Positions 27,545-41,300 of a DNA stretch of 64,000 bases are shown in pieces. The notes below the pieces were generated by a model, which was given only the letters and a program-made list of their open reading frames with translations, had not been told where the DNA came from and ran no database searches. The position numbers and the translations under genes are program-made. Location: NCBI RefSeq assembly GCF_000282595.1, contig NZ_AKIZ01000017.1, positions 27,664 to 91,663 on the forward strand, read 5' to 3'. The first letter of the stretch is position 1. The number at the start of each line of letters is the position of its first letter. The stretch comes from Phyllobacterium sp. YR531. GTDB taxonomy: Bacteria > Pseudomonadota > Alphaproteobacteria > Rhizobiales > Rhizobiaceae.

Positions 27545-29008
27545 TTATTTTACTCCGGCAACGACCAAAGTGCCCTTCTCGCCGCGTTCGATCCACATGT
27601 CTTTGAGCTGTGCGGAGATTGTACTGACGGGAGCATCAGTGCTGAGGCCTGCGGGGAAGGGATCAAGCCCGAGAGAGGCGTAGACATTGGCATAGGCATT
27701 CTGCAGGTCGGCATAGGCCATATCCAGCTTGGCATCGGCCAGGAGCGTATTCATCTCCTCACGAATGAGAATCTGCTCGCTGGTACGCTGCGCGGCGGTT
27801 TCGGAGCGGACCTGTGTTAAAAGCCGGTGAGAAACATTGGAAAGCGCCGAGGCTGTGGAATAGGATTTCTGCAGATGTCCATAACGCACGCGGCTGATAT
27901 GAACCTGTGTCATGACAGCCATGGCGACGGAAAGCGCCCTTGCATCCAGCGCGGCCTTTTGCGCATCCACCTTCTTCATCAAGGCGGGAGTGCTGGTGAG
28001 CTTCAAGAGGTTCCAGCTGACCTTGGATCCCCATGAGATCCAGTCATTGGCAGCGATGAACTTGTTGGAGTCATAATTGACGCCCGCATAGATGTTGAAG
28101 TTGGGCAGAAGCTCGAGCATTGCTGCATCGACTTCCTTGTCATTGATGCGCATGCGATAGGCAACTTCCCGCATTTCGGGACGATTGCTGGCGGCGATGG
28201 CGAAAAGACCATGAAGATCATTGGGCAAGCCAAGCTTGGTGCCGCGCCGCTTGGGCAGGGCCAGGCTGAAATTGCTGCCGGGCTCGACATTCATCAGCGC
28301 CGCAAGCTGGCTCTTGGCAACCTTGAGTTCGCCCTCCAGCATTTCGACTTCACGCTTGACCTGGATCAGCTCCCGCTCATAGGTGAGCGCGACCAGCGGC
28401 GAGCTTTCCTCACCGGTGGCCAGTTGCTTGGTATCGCGCAGGGCTCTGGACACACGCCCCTCAAGCCCGCGCATGCGGCCAACCAGCCGCTCATAGCTGA
28501 CAGCCCGCCAATAGGCGGTGCGCACATCCTCGATCACGCGATTGACGATTTTGCGCTTCATCTCCTGCTGGATGAGGGCTTCGTCGGCAGCTTGCTTGGC
28601 GCGGACATAGGACAGGCCGAAATCCAGAATGTTCCACGAGAACGTCAGGTCCGACGACAGAATATCGGTGTCGCGGGTGGATGGCGTCGACGAATCAGCA
28701 TCGTTGCGGCCAGCATACCCCGATGCAGCGACGAGGTTAGGCAACATATTATAGCTTGCCAGTTCAACATTGCGGATTTTGAGCGCCGCTTCCATGATCT
28801 CGACTTTAGTGTCGAGATTATATTTCAACGCCCGTGCCATAGCATCATAAAGCGTGATGGATCCCGTTACGGGCTCTTGATTTGCAGTGGCTCTGGCAAG
28901 CTTTTCATTGGCGAACATCAAATTCTGTTCTGCAGTAAGCGGGTCCATTTTAACCGCGCAACCCGCAATTAGGACACTTAACGACAGCGCCAATACCTGC
29001 TTCTTCAT
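27545..29008 (-). CDS. TolC-family outer membrane efflux lipoprotein
   Basis: 487 residues from ATG 29008 (ATG 29014 is two codons upstream; a GGGGTG site serves either). A lipoprotein signal with LIAGC is followed by two OEP repeats: long Ala/Glu/Lys/Arg-rich helices such as AYWRAVSYERLVGRMRGLEG and a repeat with VTQVHISRVRYGHLQK. Trimeric TolC-type proteins form the outer-membrane exit duct. It is the first gene of the export operon, divergent from the giant adhesin, and is therefore the likely exit channel for that protein. Confidence 0.88.
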   Translation of the reverse strand: MKKQVLALSLSVLIAGCAVKMDPLTAEQNLMFANEKLARATANQEPVTGSITLYDAMARALKYNLDTKVEIMEAALKIRNVELASYNMLPNLVAASGYAGRNDADSSTPSTRDTDILSSDLTFSWNILDFGLSYVRAKQAADEALIQQEMKRKIVNRVIEDVRTAYWRAVSYERLVGRMRGLEGRVSRALRDTKQLATGEESSPLVALTYERELIQVKREVEMLEGELKVAKSQLAALMNVEPGSNFSLALPKRRGTKLGLPNDLHGLFAIAASNRPEMREVAYRMRINDKEVDAAMLELLPNFNIYAGVNYDSNKFIAANDWISWGSKVSWNLLKLTSTPALMKKVDAQKAALDARALSVAMAVMTQVHISRVRYGHLQKSYSTASALSNVSHRLLTQVRSETAAQRTSEQILIREEMNTLLADAKLDMAYADLQNAYANVYASLGLDPFPAGLSTDAPVSTISAQLKDMWIERGEKGTLVVAGVK

Positions 29009-29014
29009 GCCCAT

Positions 29015-29333
29015 CGCACCCCGAAAATCATAATGCAAATCACTTGGACTTGACGTTCAACCTTGACTAGCAATAACCTTTGTTTGCAACTCTTGGCAAC
29101 TGGTCAAAATAAAAGTTGAGGGATGAAAAGAATTTAACACGCGCTATAGCCCCTTATTGAAAGGGTTTAGCCCGATGTTTCGACATTTCCAACTTTAATA
29201 TATCAGAGAGCATTTGTACTTTGAACTATAGAAACGTTCTATGCCTAAGTTGTGCGGGGTTTGATTTGCAACCAACCGTTGACCGCCGGACAAAATGCGA
29301 CAACACTGCAACTAGACTGAATCTCTTTATAGG
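29015..29333. promoter_or_regulatory. Divergent promoter region between export operon and giant adhesin
   Basis: An AT-rich 319-base stretch with no credible gene. It must contain the start signals of both the minus-strand export operon and the plus-strand adhesin, which implies coordinated expression. I see no clear long palindrome. An AGGA site precedes the adhesin's second ATG (29343). Confidence 0.5.
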
Positions 29334-32300
29334 ATGCTTGGAATGAACGAGCGTTTCCGCTTACCGAAGGCCGCCGCAGACAAGAAACAAAGCTTGTCTG
29401 CATCCAAGCAATCCGCCGCCCGCTACGCCTCCATGCTGATGGAGTTGGAGCAGCGTATCGCCTTTGACGCCGCCGGTGTTGCCACTGTGGAAAAGGCCAA
29501 TGAGAAAGCGCCTACGCCTGAAGTTGATGCCCAACATGAGGGAGCGGCGGACAAGTCATCTGCCAAGGATCATTCAGCACTGGTTGAGGCGCTGAACAAG
29601 ACGGACGTCGCCAAAACGGAAGCGCCCAAAGCTGCTGAGCCCGTTCAGGTCGTCTTCATTGATAGTTCGGTGACGGACTATAAGGATCTGCTGAAAGACA
29701 TTAAAGGCGACTATAAGACAGTAATCCTGAACAGTTCGACCGACGGCGTGGAACAGATGGCGCAAGTGCTGAAAGGCATGGACAATGTCAGTGCTGTCCA
29801 CATTTTGTCGCACGGAAACCAAGGCGTTCTCAATCTCGGCATGGGTACGCTGACCGAGCAGACAATGTCGGGACGCTATTCTGATGAACTGCAGAGCATA
29901 CGCGGGTCACTCACGGATGATGCTGATATTCTGATCTACGGTTGTAATTTTGCTGAAGGGGAGAGTGGCGCTCGCGCAGCTACCCTTATGAGTAATCTTA
30001 CCGGCGCAGACGTTGCTGCTTCAACAGATATAACCGGCAGTTCCCGTCATGGTGGTGACTGGACACTGGAATATCGTGCCGGCGTTATCGATACGGATGC
30101 TTTGCGCGCCGATAATTGGGACCACATGCTGGCCCAGACGACTATAAATCCTGGCGGTGGTATTCTCGCCGATGGTTCGGATGGATTGAAGATTTATGTC
30201 ACAAATCTTGGACAGTTCCAGGTTACTTACCAAGGCAAGAACCAGTTTTACAGTAACACCATAACGGATACGAGCGTTAATCTTTTCAACGGCATGTATA
30301 TGTCCGTTGGAAATCGCGTTATTGGTCCTGATACCGGCGCTGAAAATATGACGAAGGTCGCTTGGGTATCCGGCGGCGCTCAAACATTGAGCGGTACAGG
30401 CACCGCCGCTGATCCATACGTGGTTGCCACAAGACTGTATTACGATGCCAATTCCAATGGAGTCTATAATGCTGCTACAGATGTTCAGGTAATCGTTACC
30501 ACATCATACATTGCAGGCACCAAGTACTTCACCAACAATGTGACAGTAACTCCGCCCACCAGTAACAATCTCGCAATCAAATTCTACCATGCGGCAGATA
30601 CGTATCTGGGTGGTTCGGATGCGGGGCCTGCCTATGCGCTTGCTCCCGGTATCGGGTCGACAACAAGCACCTCTGCCGATCTGCAGGTCATCGGCGTACG
30701 GCGTGATGCCGGAACTGCAAGTGAGGTATTCGTCGGTTTTGCCGAAGTAGATGGCGGACGCCAGTTCGACCGATTCTATTCGGGCCTCTACAATGGCACC
30801 GGGCTTTATGGCGGTATTGCCAACGGCGGCGATATTACCAATACGATTACGACTGCTGCCAACACCGATAACGGGCTTGGGGTGCAGTTCAATCTCGGGT
30901 CAGGAAATACGCCAACCAGTTTCAGTTACCGGCTTGTGTTCGACAGTGATACGACGCTTGACCTTGATGCAAACAACAGCACTGCCGCCGGCAACAATTA
31001 TGTAACGTCATATGGTGTCGGCAGTAATACACCTGTGAATGTCGTTGACAGCGATATTGCGATTACTAACGTCGTTGCCGATATCTCACGGGCAACGGTC
31101 ACTCTTACCAATCTTCAGGCTGGTGACACCTTGAGCTTGCTGGGTGTGCTGCCTGCAGGGATCACGGCGTCCGTAGCTGGAAATGTTGTTACGCTGACCG
31201 GCAGTGCCAGCGAGGCCTCCTATCAGGCAGCGTTGAGGCAGATTGTTTTTAATACTTCCAGCTCAGTGCTTACGAACCGGAGCCTTACTGTTTCGGTATT
31301 CAATGAAATCTCCTCCGAGGCGACATCTGCCAATACAACGATCAATGTCAGCCGCGCGCCGATTGTTGATCTCAATTCGGGAACGAATCCCTCGCAGATC
31401 ATCACCAACGGGGCTGCGCCCGGTGGTGGTGGCTGGGCTGCGGGAGGAGCAACAGGAGGAGTCATAAACGGGGGATATGCCTGGAGCGGTGATAGCGCTA
31501 CAGGCACGTTGAGGCAGAATGGCATCACCGGCTGGGATGTTGGCTCAGCACCTTCTGGCGCGGCACAACTTACTTTTGACCTTGCGTGGAACAATGGTAT
31601 CCCTGACAATGGCGCGGCTGCAACGCTGGAAGTGTCGATCGGCGGTGTTGTTTATGCCCGCATAACAACGGGTACCATTGTCGGTACACCAAACGTTGCA
31701 ACGGTTACGTTTCTGAACGGCGCATCCGGTTCCCCTTCTTTAATTGGAAGCTCGGCAGCGGGGGCGTGGACCCCGGCATCAATTACTCTGAATTTGCCAT
31801 CGACAGTGGCTGCTACCGGTGATCTCATATTCAGTTATGCGGCCGGGACAGGCGGGCGTGACGATATCTTCATCGACAATGTCAGCGTGTTTACGCAAGT
31901 TGATGCGACGGCAGGAAACAATTTCACCAACTCCTATACGGAAAATGGAGTTGGTGTTTCAATTGCCGATACTGACAATACAGTGCGCGATGTCGACAGC
32001 ACGACAATGGCATCCGCGACGATCGTCCTGACAAATGCCTTTGCTGGTGACATGCTTAATATTGGCAGTCTTCCTGCAGGAATCACCGGATCGATTGATA
32101 CATCGATTGCCGGTCAGATTACTCTGACACTATCAGGAACGGCATCAAAAGCTGATTATGCAGCGGCGATCCGCGCTATTACGTTCTCAAGCTCCAGTGA
32201 AAACCCCTCGACGACCAATCGTGTGATCAATGTCACGGTCAACGATGGCGCACTCAATTCAGCTGTTTCGACAACGACAATTACAGTTGCTGCCGTCAAT

Positions 32301-35300
32301 GATGCGCCCGTAAACACACTGCCGGTTGCCGGATGGACGACCAATGAAGATACGAGCTTCGTTCTGAATGGTCTTTCGGTAACCGATCCGGATGCAACGG
32401 GTATCATATCAGTCAGCCTCACAGTGGGCTCCGGCACGCTAACAGCGGTCAATGGCACCGGTGTTACAATATCGGGTTCCGGTACAGGCACGCTGATCTT
32501 GAGCGGAACGCTTGCCAACATTAATGCCTATTTGAACTCTGCGTCAGCACCAACCTATGTGCCTGTTGACAACGCCAATGGTCCGGTTTCATTGACCATG
32601 GTAACCAATGATGGCGGGAGCTCCGGTACGGGTGGACCATTGTCGGATACTGATGTCCGAACAATTACAATCGTTCCTGTCAATGATGCGCCAATGGTGG
32701 ATCTTAACGGTAATCCGCCTGTCAATGTTCCTGTTTCGGGTGGTGGCACCTTCTCGCAACCAAGCGTTGATGCAGGCACAGAACGCACAAATTCCGTAAC
32801 GTTCACGCTCGATAATGGCCAACTGGTGGACCAGACCCGTGCTGTAGTCTCATTGACGACAATCGACGATGCATTCCGAATTATTGTCAATGGCCGCGCA
32901 ATTTCCGGTGGAATCATAGGAGTGGATGCAAGCAATCCTGCTGGCACACGGCTGGCATTCGGCGATGGCAGCACGGTTGGGACCGGATGGATTGCCAATG
33001 TGAATGGCTTGCCTCGTGTCGAAGTGCGTATCACTGAAACCGGCATAGAGTTCTGGGGAACGCGATCCACGACATCTACTGTGCTTGAGCAGCTTTTCTT
33101 CCCCGCAGCGCTGTCACTTCCAAATTTTGTGGCCGGTACAAACACAATTACAATTGCCAATGCGGATGGCAATGGCGCGGAATCGATGAGTGGTGTGGTG
33201 TCGGTCACGACTCAGAGTGCGGATTTCTCCACCTCGTACACGGAGCAGGGCGCAGGCATAGCTATCGTCGATAACGATACGATAATTATCGATATCGACA
33301 GTGCCAATATGTCATCGGCAACTATTGTCATCACCAATGGTCAGCCTGGAGACCTTCTTGCGATAAATGGTGCTCTTCCCGCGGGGATTACCGCGAACTG
33401 GAATGCTGCAACCTTTACCATGACATTGACCGGCTCTGCTTCTAAGGCGGCCTATGAAACGGCGCTGGAGCAGATTCGTTATTCGTCAAGTTCGGATAAT
33501 CCCACAGCCGGTGGCTCCGAACCATCACGCACCCTGACAGTTGTTGCCAATGACGGCCAGCTGGACTCCAATGTTGCGACCACGACGATTGCCATCACAG
33601 CCGTCAATGATGCACCGGTGAACACGTTGCCTGGGAGTTATTCGGGCAATGAGGATACGAATATTCCACTGACGGGGATTTCGATTTCGGATGGCGATGC
33701 CAATGGCGGGACGATCACGGTTACGCTGAATGTCGGCTCTGGTACGCTGAATGCTGCGGCAGGCGGCAGTGTGACGGTTGGCGGTTCGGGCACCGGAACG
33801 CTGACGCTGACGGGTACGCTTGCCAATATCAACGCCTACCTTGCGGCCACATCTCCGACATTCACGCCGGGTGCTGATTTCAATGGCCCGGTCACATTGA
33901 CGATGACGACCAATGATGGCGGCAACACGGGTACAGGCGGTCCGCTGACGGATGTCGATACACGCACCATCACGGTTGTGCCGGTCAATGATGCTCCTGT
34001 GCTCGATCTTGATGCATCGGGTGCAGGAACAGGCTATTCGACGAGCTATACGGAGAATGGCACCGGCGTTGCCATTGTTGATACGGACAGTTCCATCACC
34101 GACATCGACAATGCCAATATTGCTTCGGCTAGCATTGTTATCGCCAATGGTCAGGCAGGGGATATCCTTGCCATCAGTGGTGCATTGCCAGCTGGAATTA
34201 CAGCGACATGGAATCCGGCAACATTCACGCTGACCTTGTCAGGCTCTGCCTCCAAGGCTGCCTATGAAACGGCGCTGGAACAGGTTCGTTATTCATCCAG
34301 TTCGGATAATCCGTCGACCACGCCGCGCAGCATCAATATCTCGGTCAATGATGGGGCGGCAAACTCCAATGTTGCGGTTTCAACCGTCAATGTGGTTGCG
34401 GTCAATGATGCGCCGGTCAATGGCATTCCCGGTGGAGGTTATACGGTCAATGAGGATACACCCCTGCCGCTGACCGGCCTTTCGGTTACCGATCCTGATG
34501 CCAATGGCGGCACCATGACGATAACGCTGAGCGTGGGTTCGGGCACATTGTCGGCTGCCAATAATGCCGGAGTTACGGTTGGTGGTAATGGGACCGGCAC
34601 GCTGACGCTGACGGGTACACTGGCCAATATCAATGCCTATCTCGCTTCAGCTTCTGCACCTTCCTATACGCCGGTTGCCGACTTCAATGGTTCTGTCACG
34701 CTGACGATGACGAGCAGTGACGGTGCGTTGAGCGATACGGACACGGCTACGATCACGATCAATCCGGTCGCTGATATCGCCAATGATACGGCCACGACCA
34801 ATGAAGACACCGCTACCATCATCAATGTGAATGGCAATGACAGCTTCGAGAATGCCGGCCACCAGATCACGGCGATTAATGGCCTGCCGATTGCAGTTGG
34901 CGGAACGGTTGCAGTTTCCAACGGCACGGTGCTGCTCAATGCCAATGGCACGCTGACCTTTACACCCAATGCCAATGTCAACGGCAGTGCCAGCTTCACC
35001 TATACCGTCACATCCGGCGGTACCACCGAAACAGCAACCGTCGATGTCGCCATCACGGCTGTCAATGATGCACCGGTGAATAGTGTACCTTCTACTCAAA
35101 CAACAAATGAAGACACTGCTGTCGTTTTTGCACCATCCTCGGGAAATGCACTTACAGTTACCGATGTTGACGGGGGCGTGTTGACCGTCACCATCAGCGT
35201 TACGAATGGCACATTCTCGCTTGCCGGCATTGCAGGGCTGACCTTCACGGCAGGCGATGGAACCGCCGACGGAACGATGACCTTCTCCGGTACAGCGGCT

Positions 35301-38300
35301 GCAATCAATGCCGCATTGACAGGGGCGGCCTATGTTCCGACTGCTGATTATAACGGATCGGCACAACTCAGCATTCAAACCAGCGACGGTGCACTTGCCG
35401 ACAGCGATACAGTAGACATCAACATCGTTGCGGTTGCTGATATTGCTGATGACAATGCGACAACCGATGAAGACGTTGCGGTTAACATCCCTGTGCTGGC
35501 CAACGATAGTTTCGAGAATTCCGGGCGTGCAATCACCGCCATAAACGGGATCGCAATTATTGCGGGTGGACCAGCCATTAATGTCAGCAATGGACAGGTC
35601 CAGCTCAATGCCAACGGCACACTGACCTTTACACCAACCACTGATTTCAATGGCCAGACGAGCTTTACCTATACGGTTACTTCTGGCGGGCGGACGGAAA
35701 CTGCGACCGTCAATGTCGATGTCGCGTCTATCAACACACCACCGACAAATACCCTGCCAGCCGGTTATACAACGCTTGAAGACAATCCGCTCGGTTTGAC
35801 CGGGTTGCAAATATCCGATGCCGATGCAGGAACCGGAAGTGTTTCGGTCACGCTCTCCGTCAATGCGGGTACATTGTCAGCTCTTGCCGGATCAAATGTG
35901 TCGGTTTCCGGTTCCGGTACTGGCACACTGATTTTGACGGGCACACTTGCTGATATCAATGCATATCTCTCGGCAGCTTCGAGACCTACCTTTAGCCCGG
36001 CAGCCAATGCTTCCGGTACCGTCACTTTGACGATGACCACTAATGACAACGGTAATACAGGTGGACCGGCTCTGATAGATGTCGATACGTCGACGATCAC
36101 CATAACGCCAGTCAATGATGCGCCTTCTGGCGTTGACCAGACAGTGACTGTCAACGAAGACACAACATTTACCTTTACCCCGGCAAATTTTGGCTTCACC
36201 GACCCTAATGACAACCCCGGAAACACACTGGCGGCTGTCGTTATCACCACTATACCGCTCAACGGCACTTTGGCGCTGAACGGAACCGCGGTGACTGCTG
36301 GCCAGGTTATACTGGCGAGTGATATCGCCAATCTAACATGGACACCTGCAGCCAATGCCAACGGTACGGGTCTTGCGTCATTCACGTTCCAGGTTCGTGA
36401 TAATGGCGGTAATGCCAATGGTGGGCAGAACACGGATGCAACGCCGAATACGTTCACCTTCAACGTGACAGCGGTCAATGACGCACCGGTGAATACATTG
36501 CCAGGTGCCTTTGTAACGAATGAAGATACGACGCTTGGCCTGACAGGGCTGCGTGTAAGTGATATCGATTCTGCATCGGGCGTGCTGACAGTCACACTAA
36601 CGGTCGACTCCGGTAACCTGTCAGCGATTGGAGCATCTGGTGTAACGGTGAGCGGTTCCGGCACGGGCACTATCGTGCTGACCGGCACACTTGCTGACCT
36701 CAATACTTATCTCGCGTCAGCGTCGCGGCCATCATTCAACCCGGATGTCAATTTCCACGGCGATGTCCAATTGACAATGGTCACGACAGACAACGGAAAT
36801 ACCGGAACTGGAGGCGCGCTCACCGATACGGATGCGTCGACGATCACTGTTAACTCCGTGAACGATGCACCTGTTGCCGGTAATGACAGCTTCACCACAA
36901 ATGAGGACACACCGACAACGTTCGATGTACGCACCAATGACACCGACGTTGATGGTAATCCGCTGACCGTCACGCAGATCAATGGCACAGCGATCTCGGT
37001 CGGATCGCCTGTGACGGTGACAGGTGGCGTAGTCTCGCTCAATGCCAATGGCACACTTACCTTTACACCCAATGCGAACTTCAATGGCTCACCGACATTT
37101 ACCTATACGGTTTCGGATGGGCAGGGCGGTACAGATACGGCGACTGTCAGCGGCACCGTCACTCCGGTAAACGACGCACCGGTCGCCGGTAATGACAGCT
37201 TTACAACCAACGAAGATACGGCAACGACCTTCGATGTGCGCACCAACGATACCGATGTTGATGGTAATCCGCTGACCGTCACACAGATCAATGGAACGGC
37301 CATTTCCGTTGGTTCTCCGGTTACGGTTCCCGGCGGCATAGTTTCGCTCAATGCGAATGGTACGCTCACCTTCACACCCAATGCGGACTTCAATGGTTCT
37401 CCAACGTTCAACTACACAGTTTCCGACGGGCAAGGTGGTACGGACACGGCAACGGTTAGCGGCACCGTCACTCCTGTAAACGATGCGCCAGTCGCCGGAG
37501 ATGACAGCTTCACAACCAACGAAGACACACCGACAACGTTTGATGTACGTACCAACGATACCGATGTTGATGGTAATCCGCTGACCGTAACGCAGATCAA
37601 TGGAACTACAATTTCCGTTGGCTCACCCGTCACAGTTCCCGGGGGTGTAGTCTCGCTCAATGCAAATGGTACGCTCACTTTTACACCCAATGCGAATTTC
37701 AATGGTTCTCCAACGTTTGACTATACAGTTTCTGACGGACAAGGCGGTACGGATACGGCCACGGTTAGCGGAACTGTCGTTTCTGTTCAGGATGTGCCGG
37801 TTGCAAATCCTGACAGCTTCACCACAAATGAAGACGTGCCAGCCATTATTGATGTTTTGGGCAATGACACAGATGCCGATGGCGACCCGCTCACGATCAC
37901 CGAGATCAATGGCACCGCTATAGTGGTCGGAGGCACAGTCAACGTCACGGGGGGTATGGTAACTCTCAACAATGATGGCACGCTGACATTCACACCGAAC
38001 CCCAATTTCAATGGAACGCCTACCTTTGAATATACGGTCTCCGATGGGCAAGGGAATGAGGATACAGGCACCGTCAGCGGCACCGTTGTTCCGGTTAATG
38101 ATGCGCCGGTTGCGACCAATGATACGTTCAGCACGAATGAAGATGCGCCTGTTACATTTGATGTGCGCACCAACGATACCGATGTTGACGGCAATCCGCT
38201 GACCGTAACCCAGATCAATGGCACTGCCATAGCAGTTGGTGGTTCAGTCCCTGTAACCGGGGGCACGGTTACTCTCGGCGCAGATGGCAGACTTACATTC

Positions 38301-41300
38301 CAACCCGCGGCCAACTTCAACGGAAGCCCAAGCTTCAGCTATACGGTGTCAGATGGTCAGGGTGGCACTGCCACGGCTGTCGTCAGCGGTACTGTTTTGC
38401 CAGTGAATGACAATCCGGTCGCCGGTCCGGATAATTTCACCACTAATGAAGATACGTCCATCGACTTTGATGTGCGCGGCAATGATACCGATGTCGACGG
38501 AGATCCACTGACTGTCACGCAGATTAACGGTACGGCAATTTCCCCCGGTGGGTCGGTAAATGTAACCAATGGTGTCGTAACGTTGCATGCCGATGGCAAG
38601 CTGACTTTCACGCCCAACGCCAACTATAACGGAAGTATTGCATTCAATTATACTGTTTCCGATGGGAATGGCGGCACGGCATTGGGAAGCGTGAGCGGAA
38701 CTGTCGTTGCGGTCAATGATCTGCCGGTTTCGTCGGATACGACCGTTACCATCACTGAGGACAACCCGATAACCGGCAATTTGCCGACAGCGACAGACGC
38801 AGACAATGATCCTGTAACTTATTCGCTTGGTACGACATCACCCGCGCATGGCAATGTCACGATCAACCCAAATGGCAGTTACACTTATACACCGGATGCC
38901 AATTTCAACGGGTCTGACACGTTTACTTTTGTGGTCAGTGACGGCAAGGGCGGCACAAACGAATATACGGTCACCGTCAATGTAACGCCAGAAAATGATG
39001 CACCCACAGTTGTAACGCCGCTGCCCGGGCGCACCGTCTCCGATGGTGCCAACGTGAATTTGAACGTTGCCGGAGCGTTTACCGATGTCGATGGCGATAC
39101 ACTGACGTTCACACAGACAGGTCTGCCAAGTGGCCTGAGCATAAGCGCCTCTGGTGTGATATCCGGTACAGTGGATCGTTCGGCCAGTCAGGGCGGGCCC
39201 AATAATGATGGCGTCTATATAGTCACAATCAATGTGAGCGACGGCAACGGCGGCACGGTCAGCCAGACATTCACTTATACTGTGACCAATCCGGCGCCAA
39301 CTGCAGTCAATGACACGGCAACAACCAATGAAGATGTTCCGGTCACGATCAATGTGATCAATGGATCTGCCAGCGGCGGCGTTGCCGATAGTGATCCGGA
39401 TGGCGATCCACTGACCGTTATCTCTGCATCTGCAGGCAATGGTACTGTTGTAATTGGTGCGAACGGTCAGATAACCTATCGACCCGCGGCAAACTTCAAC
39501 GGAACAGATACAATCGTTTATACGATTTCTGATGGCAATGGCGGCACGTCAACAGCAACAGTTACGGTTACTGTCAATCCGGTCAATGATGCTCCAACAC
39601 CTGGAACGATTGCGGACCGCACACGTAATGACGGTGATGCAGATTCGTTGAATGCTTCTGCATTCTTTACGGACCCGGATGGAGACACGTTGACTTATTC
39701 GGTCACCGGACTGCCGCAGGGGCTGACGATTAATCCGACGACCGGGGTCATTTCCGGAACGATCAGTCCGTCTGCTTCGGGACCGACCGGCGAACGTGTT
39801 TACACCGTCACGATTACGGCCAGTGACGGGAAGGGTGGTACGACACCGATTACGTTCGACTACACAATTATTAATCTTCCGCCTGTTGCTGGTAATGATA
39901 CGGCGACAACCGCTGAAGATACGCCGGTTCAAATTGACATCCTTGCGAATGACACCGATCCGGATGGCGATGCGGGCAGTGTCATTCGGGTGAACAATGT
40001 GGTGCTGACGGTTGGCGGTGCGACAGTTGATACTGCCAACGGTACAGTGCAGCTTGTTCTCAATGCAGCTGGCCGTCAGGTCCTGCTATTTACCCCCAAT
40101 ACCAATTACAATGGTCAGGAATCCTTTACCTATACAATTGACGACGGCAATGGCGGCGTGGATACAGCAACCGTTACGGTTACCGTCACTGCCGACAATG
40201 ATACGCCGGTTGTCACGAACCCAATACCCGACATTGTCCGGGCAGACGGTCAGACATTCAATTATGATGCCTCGGATTTCTTCGACGATCCTGATGGTGA
40301 TGGATTGAACTTTGTGGTGACGGGTCTTCCTGCTGGTCTGACCATCGATCCCCTCACGGGCATCATTTCAGGTACGATCGATAAAGGAGCGAGCAACGCG
40401 GCACCTGGTGGCGTCTATCAGGTCACTATCACAGCCTATGATCGCGCTGGAGGAACGGGCCTTTCCGTATCTCAAACCTTCGATTTGACTGTAACCAACC
40501 CGGCACCAACAGCGAAAAACGATACTGTCAGCGTCAATGAGGATACGACGGCGTCGTTCAACGTAATTACAGGTGCTGGAACGACAAGCGGCGCCGCTGG
40601 TGCAGATATTGATCCGGATGGCGATACTCTTTCGGTGGTATCAGCAAGTGCAGGGAATGGCACTGTTGCAATCGGTGCAAACGGTCAGCTTACTTATACG
40701 CCGCGCGCGAACTATTTCGGTACCGATACGATTACCTACACCATTTCTGATGGCAATGGCGGGACATCGACTGCAACGGTCCGAATTACCGTAAACCCGG
40801 TCAATGATGCACCGACTGCAGATCCGATACAGGATCTTGTCGATAGCGATAGCCAGATAATCGATCAGGATTTCTCATCCTATTTCCACGATATCGATAA
40901 TAGCTCGCTGACATTCACCGCCAGTGGTCTGCCTGCCGGACTGTCCATTGATGCTGACGGCAATGTAACCGGACAGCTCGCCAACAATGCCTCAACTGGC
41001 GGGCCCAATGGAAATGGCACCTATAGCGTCACGATCACCGCTACCGATGCCGGCGGTCTGCTGGTCAGCCGCACATTTACGTGGTTTGCCTCGAATATTC
41101 CGCCGACAGGCTTCGATGATGTCCTGAACATCAATGAGGGTACAGCCAGTGGAACGGGTAACGTCCTGGCCAATGATCGTGATCCTGATGGCGATGGCTT
41201 CGCCGTCTCGGAAGTCAATGGATCTACTATCAGCGTAGGTACTGCAGTCGCTGGTTCGAATGGCGGTACATTCACGATCAACGCGGATGGTAGCTACTCA

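Noticed and set aside
34647..35810. Long open frames on the minus strand inside the adhesin gene (up to 387 codons)
   Set aside because: They are antisense shadows of repetitive plus-strand codons, lack ribosome sites, and repeat with the same phase as the adhesin modules.
36858..38711. Regularly spaced repeats that could suggest a CRISPR array
   Set aside because: The units are 309 bp, coding throughout and continuous; there are no short repeats separated by unique spacers.
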